From: Pseudomonadota bacterium
GTDB lineage: Bacteria; Pseudomonadota; Alphaproteobacteria; Acetobacterales; Acetobacteraceae
Direction: 5' to 3'
NCBI GenBank assembly: GCA_023424475.1
Contig: JAFADX010000261.1
Location: 1 to 6,685, forward strand
DNA: 6,685 bases
Part shown: one piece after another, positions 1 to 6,685 of the stretch
Layout: each line of letters begins with the position of its first letter
Numbering within the stretch: the first letter of the stretch is position 1
The notes under the pieces: generated by a model
The model's input: only the letters and a program-made list of their open reading frames with translations
Databases searched by the model: none
What the model was told of the DNA's origin: nothing
Program-made: the position numbers and the translations under genes

Positions 1-257
1 GGCTTCGTCGCGGCGGCGGCTCCACCGGCCGCGATCGACCCGAGCACGGCGCCGGGCGCGACCTCGGCGCCCTCGGCCGCGGCGATGGCCTCGAGCACGC
101 CGGCGGCCGGGGCGTTGACCTCCACCGTCACCTTGTCGGTCTCGAGTTCCACCAGCGGCTCGTCGGCGGCGACGGCCTCGCCCGCCTGCTTGAGCCAGCG
201 GGCGACGGTGGCGGAGGAGACGCTCTCGCCGAGGGTGGGAACCAGGATGTCGGTCAT
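1..257 (-). CDS. sucB: 2-oxoglutarate dehydrogenase E2 (dihydrolipoamide succinyltransferase), N-terminal part, cut by window edge
   Basis: E2 forms the core of the 2-oxoglutarate dehydrogenase complex: its swinging lipoyl arm takes the succinyl group from E1 and passes it to CoA. Only the first 85 residues are visible. They start MTDILVPTLGESVSSATV and form one complete lipoyl domain (about residues 2-77) with the lipoylated lysine at K42 in ETDKVTVEVNAP. This context is typical of succinyltransferases rather than of pyruvate dehydrogenase E2. An Ala/Gly-rich stretch at residues 76-83 begins the flexible linker. The start is the only ATG that gives the full domain; a weak GGACGG lies about 8 bases upstream. 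It begins 31 bases after the sucA stop, so it is probably co-transcribed with sucA. The peripheral-subunit-binding and catalytic domains lie outside the window. The alternative symbol is odhB. Confidence 0.95.
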   Translation of the reverse strand, partial: MTDILVPTLGESVSSATVARWLKQAGEAVAADEPLVELETDKVTVEVNAPAAGVLEAIAAAEGAEVAPGAVLGSIAAGGAAAATK

Positions 258-288
258 GTCTGCCGTCCGTTGATGGCCGTGGCGCGCC

Positions 289-3156
<2,868 letters not shown>

Positions 3157-3160
3157 CGGT

Positions 3161-3167
3161 TCTCTCC
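3161..3167 (-). promoter_or_regulatory. Shine-Dalgarno site of sucA
   Basis: On the minus strand this reads GGAGAGA and ends 4 bases before the sucA ATG. It fixes the start at 3156. A GC-rich hairpin (3171-3190) sits immediately 5' of it in the mRNA. Confidence 0.75.
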
Positions 3168-3170
3168 GTG

Positions 3171-3190
3171 CCGGCGGGCGGCGCCGCCGG
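3171..3190 (-). other. GC-rich hairpin just upstream of the sucA ribosome binding site
   Basis: Seven bases (3171-3177, plus strand CCGGCGG) pair perfectly with 3184-3190 (CCGCCGG) around a 6-base loop. An alternative register is the 12-base perfect palindrome GGCGGCGCCGCC at 3177-3188. In the sucA mRNA the hairpin ends 3 bases before the Shine-Dalgarno, leaving the site itself unpaired. It could affect ribosome access or mRNA stability. In such GC-rich DNA a short GC hairpin can also be chance, so its function is inference. Confidence 0.4.
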
Positions 3191-3220
3191 GGTCACGTCA
3201 GGTTGGTATCAGATGCGGTT

Positions 3221-3254
3221 CGCCGCCGTCCCCTGCCTTAAGGGAATGGCGGCG
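3221..3254 (-). other. Interrupted inverted repeat in the sucD-sucA spacer
   Basis: Outer arms 3221-3227 (CGCCGCC) and 3248-3254 (GGCGGCG) are perfectly complementary. Inside them, 3229-3232 (TCCC) pairs with 3242-3245 (GGGA) around a 9-base loop containing CTTAA. The arms are separated by a 1x2 base internal bulge. It lies mid-spacer, and no T-tract follows it on the minus strand, so it does not look like an intrinsic terminator. It may be an RNA structure in the sucA leader or a DNA operator; the sequence does not decide. Confidence 0.4.
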
Positions 3255-3285
3255 CCGCTTAACATAGGGCGCATGGCCCGATTGT

Positions 3286-3305
3286 GGCAGGGCTTTCGCC
3301 CTGCC
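3286..3305 (-). other. Perfect 8-bp hairpin with GAAA tetraloop right after sucD
   Basis: On the minus strand GGCAGGGC, GAAA, GCCCTGCC forms a perfect 8-bp stem capped by a C(GAAA)G tetraloop, one of the most stable RNA loop types. It begins 7 bases after the sucD stop codon. The following bases are ACAATC, with no U-run, so it is not a classical Rho-independent terminator. A 3'-end stabiliser of sucCD mRNA, a processing site, or an attenuating structure before sucAB are all possible. The structure is seen directly; the role is inferred. Confidence 0.6.
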
Positions 3306-3312
3306 GGCATTT

Positions 3313-4209
3313 TCAGCCCTTGAGGGCCTTCACCATGGTCGAGCCCAGCGCCGAGGGGCTGTCGGCAACATGGATGCCGGCCGCGGCCATGGCTTCCATC
3401 TTCGCCGCCGCGGTGTCCTTGCCGCCGGAGATGACCGCGCCGGCATGACCCATGCGGCGGCCCGGCGGGGCGGTCGCGCCGGCGATGAAGCCCACCACCG
3501 GCTTGTTCGGCTTGCCCGGGCCGAAATTCTCGGCCCTCAGGTATTCGGCCGCGAGGATCTCGGACTGCCCGCCGATCTCGCCGATCATGACGATCGACTT
3601 GGTCTCGTCGTCCTTGAGGAAGAGTTCGAGGACGTCGATGAAGTCCATCCCCTTCACCGGGTCGCCGCCGATGCCGACACAGGTGGACTGGCCCAGCCCC
3701 GCGGCCGTGGTCTGCGCCACCGCCTCATAGGTCAGGGTGCCGGAGCGGGAGACCACGCCGACCGAGCCGCGCTTGTGGATATGGCCCGGCATGATGCCGA
3801 TCTTGCAGGCTTCCGGCGTGATCACGCCCGGGCAGTTCGGCCCGACCAGGATGGACTTCGACCCCGACAGCGCGCGCTTCACCTTCACCATGTCGAGGAC
3901 GGGAATGCCCTCGGTGATGCAGATGATCAGCGGCAGCTCGGCGTCGATCGCTTCCAGGATCGCATCCGCCGCGAAGGGGGCGGGGACGTAAATCACGGAC
4001 GCATTCGCCTGCGTCTTCGCGACGCATTCGGCCACGGTGTCGAAGACCGGCAGGTTCAGCTCCGGGTGCATCGTGCCGCCCTTGCCGGGCGTGGTGCCGC
4101 CGACATAGGTCGAGCCGTAGGCGATGCCCTGGCTGGCGTGGAAGGTGCCCTGGGCCCCGGTGAAGCCCTGGGTCATGACGCGGGTGTTCTTGTCGACCAG
4201 AACGGCCAT
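3313..4209 (-). CDS. sucD: Succinyl-CoA synthetase alpha subunit (ADP/GDP-forming)
   Basis: The alpha subunit binds CoA and carries the histidine phosphorylated during interconversion of succinyl-CoA with succinate plus CoA, making ATP or GTP. It works with SucC in the cytoplasm. The 298-residue product is full length (E. coli is 289). The CoA-binding Rossmann domain shows GFTGAQGTFH (15-24) and VGGTTPGKGG (36-45). The ligase domain shows GPNCPGVI (123-130), SRSGTLTYE (154-162), GIGGDP (179-184) and IGEIGGQSE (209-217). The phospho-histidine is H255 in RRMGHAGAV, with E211 as the likely partner glutamate. A few extra residues around 222-234 (YLRAENFGPGKPN) explain the length over the E. coli protein. 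The ATG lies 3 bases after the sucC stop, and its Shine-Dalgarno AAGGGAG (4218-4224) sits within the last sucC codons, indicating translational coupling. Confidence 0.98.
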   Translation of the reverse strand: MAVLVDKNTRVMTQGFTGAQGTFHASQGIAYGSTYVGGTTPGKGGTMHPELNLPVFDTVAECVAKTQANASVIYVPAPFAADAILEAIDAELPLIICITEGIPVLDMVKVKRALSGSKSILVGPNCPGVITPEACKIGIMPGHIHKRGSVGVVSRSGTLTYEAVAQTTAAGLGQSTCVGIGGDPVKGMDFIDVLELFLKDDETKSIVMIGEIGGQSEILAAEYLRAENFGPGKPNKPVVGFIAGATAPPGRRMGHAGAVISGGKDTAAAKMEAMAAAGIHVADSPSALGSTMVKALKG

Positions 4210-4212
4210 GGC

Positions 4213-5406
4213 TCAGGCTCCCTTGACCGCGGCGACCACCTTCTGCGCGGCGTCGGCCAGGTTGTCGGCGGGGATGATGGCGAGGCCGGACTCGGCCAGG
4301 ATCTTCTTGCCGAGGTCCACATTCGTGCCCTCGAGCCGGACCACCAGCGGCACCTTCAGCGAGAGGTTCTTGCTCGCCGCCACGATGCCCTCGGCGATCA
4401 TGTCGCACTTGGCGATGCCGCCGAAGATGTTGACCAGGATGGCCTTCACGTTCGGGTCGGAGGTGATGATGCGGAACGCCTCGGTCACGCGCGCGGCATT
4501 CGCCGTGCCGCCGACGTCGAGGAAGTTCGCCGGCGAGGAGCCGTAGAGCTTGATGATGTCCATGGTGGCCATCGCCAGCCCGGCGCCGTTCACCATGCAG
4601 CCGATCTCGCCGTCGAGCGCGACGTAGTTCAGGTCGTTCTTGACCGCGTCGAGCTCCTTCGGGTCCATCTCGCTGTCGTCGCGGAGTTCCTCGAGGTCCT
4701 TGTGGCGGAACAGCGCGCTGTCGTCGAAGGACACCTTGGCGTCCAGCGCGACGATGTCGCCCGCGCCGGTGACAACCAGCGGGTTGATCTCGACGATCAT
4801 GCAGTCGAGCTCGAGGAAGGCGCCGTAGAGCGCCGTGACGAACTTCGTGAAGGAGCCGACCTGCTTGCCTGTCAGCCCGAGCCCGAAAGCGAGCTTGCGG
4901 CAATGGAAGCCCGAGATGCCCGAGGCCGGGTCCACCGCGACCTTGAGGATCTTCTCGGGCTGGTGCTCGGCGACTTCCTCGATCTCCATGCCGCCTTCGG
5001 TGGAGGCCATGATGGTCACGCGCGAGGTCGCGCGATCGACCAGCAGGCCGAGATAGAGCTCGCGCTTGATGTCGCAGCCATCCTCGACATAGACGCGGGA
5101 GACGACCTTGCCCTGCTCGCCGGTCTGCTTGGTGACCAGCGTCCTGCCGATCATCGCATCGGCGGCGGCCTTCACGTCGTCGATCGACTTGACGACGCGC
5201 ACGCCGCCCTTGCCGTTCGGGTCTTCCTGAAAGCGCCCCGCGCCGCGGCCGCCGGCATGGATCTGCGATTTGACGACATAGACCGGCCCCGGCAACTGCT
5301 TCGCCGCGGCCACGGCCTCGTCTGCGGTCCAGGCCACATGGCCGTCGAGCACGGCGACGCCGTAGCGGCGCAGCAATTCCTTCGCCTGGTATTCGTGGAT
5401 GTTCAT
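4213..5406 (-). CDS. sucC: Succinyl-CoA synthetase beta subunit (ADP/GDP-forming)
   Basis: The beta subunit contains the nucleotide-binding ATP-grasp fold and the succinate site of succinyl-CoA synthetase. It pairs with SucD to make nucleotide triphosphate from succinyl-CoA in the TCA cycle. The 397-residue product is full length (E. coli is 388). It opens with the family signature MNIHEYQAKELL. ATP-grasp elements are VVKSQIHAGGRGAGRF (44-59), with K46 and the GRG at 53-55, and the likely Mg-binding pair N208 (VEINPLVV) and D222 (ALDAKV). The C-terminal flavodoxin-like domain shows NGAGLAMATMD (273-283), NFLDVGGTA (294-302) and NIFGGI (326-331). Nucleotide preference cannot be read reliably from sequence alone. 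An AAGGGA ribosome site (5417-5422) lies 10 bases before the ATG. The gene sits 71 bases downstream of mdh, past a strong terminator hairpin. Confidence 0.98.
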   Translation of the reverse strand: MNIHEYQAKELLRRYGVAVLDGHVAWTADEAVAAAKQLPGPVYVVKSQIHAGGRGAGRFQEDPNGKGGVRVVKSIDDVKAAADAMIGRTLVTKQTGEQGKVVSRVYVEDGCDIKRELYLGLLVDRATSRVTIMASTEGGMEIEEVAEHQPEKILKVAVDPASGISGFHCRKLAFGLGLTGKQVGSFTKFVTALYGAFLELDCMIVEINPLVVTGAGDIVALDAKVSFDDSALFRHKDLEELRDDSEMDPKELDAVKNDLNYVALDGEIGCMVNGAGLAMATMDIIKLYGSSPANFLDVGGTANAARVTEAFRIITSDPNVKAILVNIFGGIAKCDMIAEGIVAASKNLSLKVPLVVRLEGTNVDLGKKILAESGLAIIPADNLADAAQKVVAAVKGA

Positions 5407-5439
5407 GCCGGTGTCGTCCCTTGCTGGCGGGCGGAGGGC

Positions 5440-5469
5440 AAAGAAAAGGCCCGGCGTCGCCGCCGGGCC
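5440..5469 (-). terminator. Intrinsic (Rho-independent) terminator after mdh
   Basis: On the minus strand GGCCCGGCG, a GCGA tetraloop and CGCCGGGCC form a perfect 9-bp stem (5448-5456 with 5461-5469), followed at once by TTTTCTTT (5440-5447). It begins 8 bases after the mdh stop codon. Stem length, GNRA loop and T-tract meet all the usual criteria. It lies between mdh and sucC, so it should end or reduce transcription from mdh into sucC. Only 33 bases remain between the T-tract and the sucC ATG. Confidence 0.85.
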
Positions 5470-5471
5470 CC

Positions 5472-5487
5472 GGTGGGTCAGCCCACC
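5472..5487 (-). other. Small hairpin spanning the mdh stop codon
   Basis: GGTGGG (5472-5477) and CCCACC (5482-5487) are perfectly complementary and enclose TCAG, so the mdh stop codon falls in the 4-base loop. The hairpin is 2 bases from the terminator stem, giving two tandem hairpins at the mdh 3' end. A translating ribosome would melt it, so it may form only after translation ends. Its role is unknown. Confidence 0.4.
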
Positions 5488-6431
5488 AGCTTCTTCGAGG
5501 CGTCGATCAGTTCGCGGACCGCGCCGCAGGACTTGTCGAAGGCCGCCTTCTCGGTCGCGTTGAGCTCGATTTCGACGATGCGCTCCACGCCGCCCGCGCC
5601 GAGCACCACCGGAACGCCGACATAGAGGTCCTTGATGCCGTACTGGCCGGTGAGCCAGGCGGCGCAGGGCAGGACGCGCTTCTTGTCCTTCAGGTAGGCT
5701 TCCGCCATCGCGATGGCCGAGGCCGCCGGGGCGTAGAAGGCCGAGCCCTTCTCGAGCAGCTTCACGATCTCGCCGCCGCCATTGGCGGTGCGGGTCACGA
5801 TCGCGTCGATCTTTTCCTGCGACGTCCAGCCCATCTTGATCAGGTCGGGGACGGGGATGCCGGCAACGGTCGAATAGCGGGTCAGCGGCACCATGGTGTC
5901 GCCATGGCCGCCGAGCACGAAGGCGGTCACGTCCTCGACCGAGACGTTGAACTCCTGCGCCAGGAACAGGCGGAAGCGGCTGCTGTCCAGCACGCCGGCC
6001 ATGCCGACCACCTTGTTCGCGGGCAGGCCCGACTTCTCGCGGAACACCCAGACCATGGCGTCGAGCGGGTTGGTGATGACGATGACGAAGGCGTTCGGGC
6101 AGTGGGTCTTCACGCCCTCGGCGACCTGGGCGATGACGCCGGCGTTCTTGGAGACGAGGTCGTCGCGGCTCATGCCCGGCATGCGCGGGAAGCCGGCGGT
6201 GATGATGACGACGTCCGCGCCGGCGATGGCGCTGTAGTCGCCCGAGCCGGCCATGGCGGAATCGAAGCCGTCCACCGGGCCGGACTGCATGATGTCGAGC
6301 GCCTTGCCCGCGGCGACGCCCGGGAAGACGTCGAACATCACGACGTCGCCGAGCTCCTTGAGCCCGATGAGGTGGGCGAGCGTGCCGCCGATGTTACCGG
6401 CGCCGATCAGCGCAATCTTCTTGCGGGCCAT
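5478..6431 (-). CDS. mdh: Malate dehydrogenase, NAD-dependent, LDH-like type
   Basis: This enzyme oxidises malate to oxaloacetate with NAD+ in the TCA cycle (cytoplasmic). The 317-residue product belongs to the lactate dehydrogenase-like malate dehydrogenases, usually tetramers, rather than to the E. coli dimer group. Seen in sequence: dinucleotide motif GAGNIGGT (10-17); D34 at the end of the second strand, favouring NAD over NADP; mobile substrate loop GFPRMPGMSRDDL (80-92) with R83, which selects malate/oxaloacetate over lactate/pyruvate, and R89; N121 in ITNPLDAM; D149 and R152 in VLDSSRFR; and catalytic H176 in GGHGDTMVP. Every catalytic position is filled. The Shine-Dalgarno GAGGGAG (6436-6442) lies 4 bases before the ATG. 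It is the first TCA gene of the cluster and is followed by a strong terminator, so it may be expressed more than the suc genes. Confidence 0.98.
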   Translation of the reverse strand: MARKKIALIGAGNIGGTLAHLIGLKELGDVVMFDVFPGVAAGKALDIMQSGPVDGFDSAMAGSGDYSAIAGADVVIITAGFPRMPGMSRDDLVSKNAGVIAQVAEGVKTHCPNAFVIVITNPLDAMVWVFREKSGLPANKVVGMAGVLDSSRFRLFLAQEFNVSVEDVTAFVLGGHGDTMVPLTRYSTVAGIPVPDLIKMGWTSQEKIDAIVTRTANGGGEIVKLLEKGSAFYAPAASAIAMAEAYLKDKKRVLPCAAWLTGQYGIKDLYVGVPVVLGAGGVERIVEIELNATEKAAFDKSCGAVRELIDASKKLVG

Positions 6432-6435
6432 GGTG

Positions 6436-6442
6436 CTCCCTC
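6436..6442 (-). promoter_or_regulatory. Shine-Dalgarno site of mdh
   Basis: On the minus strand this reads GAGGGAG and ends 4 bases before the mdh ATG. It is a strong purine-rich site that fixes the start at 6431. Confidence 0.7.
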
Positions 6443-6462
6443 GGGAATTAGGTGCAGTGCGG

Positions 6463-6497
6463 AAAAGCGCCGCTACCTACTCCGTGGCCCGCGGCGC
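6463..6497 (-). terminator. Possible terminator or leader hairpin between the unidentified gene and mdh
   Basis: On the minus strand GCGCCGC (6491-6497) can pair with GCGGCGC (6467-6473) around a 17-base loop, followed directly by TTTT (6463-6466). It lies 20 bases after the stop of the upstream partial gene, as expected of its terminator, but the loop is long and the T-tract short. It could equally be part of the mdh leader. A weak sigma-70-like pair, TTGCCG (6497-6502) and TAGGTA (6474-6479) with 17-base spacing, overlaps it; the -10 match is poor, so I do not call a promoter. Confidence 0.3.
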
Positions 6498-6517
6498 GGC
6501 AAGGTTGCCCCCCTGCG

Positions 6518-6685
6518 TCAGAGCGGCAGGCAGCGCACCACGTCGGTATGGCCGCGCGCCAGCGTCGCCATGGTGCCGACCGGGCAGGAGCGCGCCTGGA
6601 CGTTGGTGGCCGGGGCCAGGCCGTGCTGCCAGCTCACCGCGCGCGGGGCGCAGCGCGTGCCACGGCAGCTCGAGGTCTGCCGGCC
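6518..6685 (-). CDS. C-terminal 55 residues of an unidentified cysteine-containing protein (5' end outside window)
   Basis: An open frame enters from the high-coordinate edge and ends at TGA (6518-6520). It is not recognised. The evidence that it is real is codon composition: 53 of 55 sense codons end in G or C, as in the neighbouring true genes. The visible part has four cysteines, in SCRGTRC near the start, in RSCPVGTM and in VVRCLPL at the extreme C-terminus. This spacing suggests disulfide pairs and therefore possibly an exported protein, but the N-terminus that would show a signal peptide lies outside the window. No membrane segment is visible. It ends 86 bases before mdh on the same strand. 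Any functional link to the TCA genes is unsupported, and its function is unknown. Confidence 0.65.
   Translation of the reverse strand, partial: GRQTSSCRGTRCAPRAVSWQHGLAPATNVQARSCPVGTMATLARGHTDVVRCLPL

Noticed and set aside
85..273. A 62-codon plus-strand frame opposite the start of sucB.
   Set aside because: It is a Ser/Ala/Thr-rich shadow antisense to a clear lipoyl domain.
3236..3243. The 8-base palindrome CCTTAAGG as a stand-alone regulator site.
   Set aside because: It is short, has no second copy, and lies mostly in the loop of the longer 3221-3254 repeat, which explains it better.
3725..4903. A 392-codon minus-strand frame overlapping sucD and sucC.
   Set aside because: It is an out-of-frame, Arg-rich reading of two well-supported genes and ignores their stop and start signals.
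3370..5625. A 751-codon open frame on the plus strand, antisense to sucD, sucC and the end of mdh.
   Set aside because: It crosses three true genes and two intergenic gaps and has the same Arg/Ala/Asp/His shadow composition, with no ribosome site or recognisable motif.

Overview
The window is a GC-rich bacterial segment holding a run of tricarboxylic acid (TCA) cycle genes, all on the minus strand. Read in transcription order, from high to low coordinates, they are: the 3' end of an unidentified gene, mdh (malate dehydrogenase), sucC and sucD (the two succinyl-CoA synthetase subunits), sucA (2-oxoglutarate dehydrogenase E1) and the first 85 codons of sucB/odhB (the lipoyl E2 subunit), which runs off the low-coordinate edge. 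The order mdh-sucC-sucD-sucA-sucB, an LDH-like (tetrameric type) malate dehydrogenase, very high GC and near-saturated G/C at third codon positions point to an alphaproteobacterium. A Rhodospirillales/Acetobacteraceae-type organism is my guess from the protein sequences; no search was run.

Layout: 1-257 sucB N-terminus (partial); 258-288 short gap; 289-3156 sucA; 3157-3312 a 156-base intergenic region with three inverted repeats; 3313-4209 sucD; a 3-base gap; 4213-5406 sucC; 5407-5477 a gap with a textbook intrinsic terminator just after mdh; 5478-6431 mdh; 6432-6517 mdh leader; 6518-6685 the C-terminal 55 codons of a cysteine-containing protein of unknown function, too short to have been called by length alone.

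SucA and SucB, with a dihydrolipoamide dehydrogenase that is not in the window, convert 2-oxoglutarate to succinyl-CoA. SucCD converts succinyl-CoA to succinate with nucleotide triphosphate formation, and Mdh oxidises malate to oxaloacetate. sucC and sucD are tightly coupled, as expected for 1:1 subunits. The two larger gaps (mdh/sucC and sucD/sucA) carry RNA hairpins that probably set different expression levels for mdh, sucCD and sucAB.

I found no novel system. All complete genes are full-length, intact housekeeping enzymes with their key residues. The points worth a second look are the terminator that sits inside what otherwise looks like one operon, the structured sucD-sucA spacer, and the unidentified gene end upstream of mdh.
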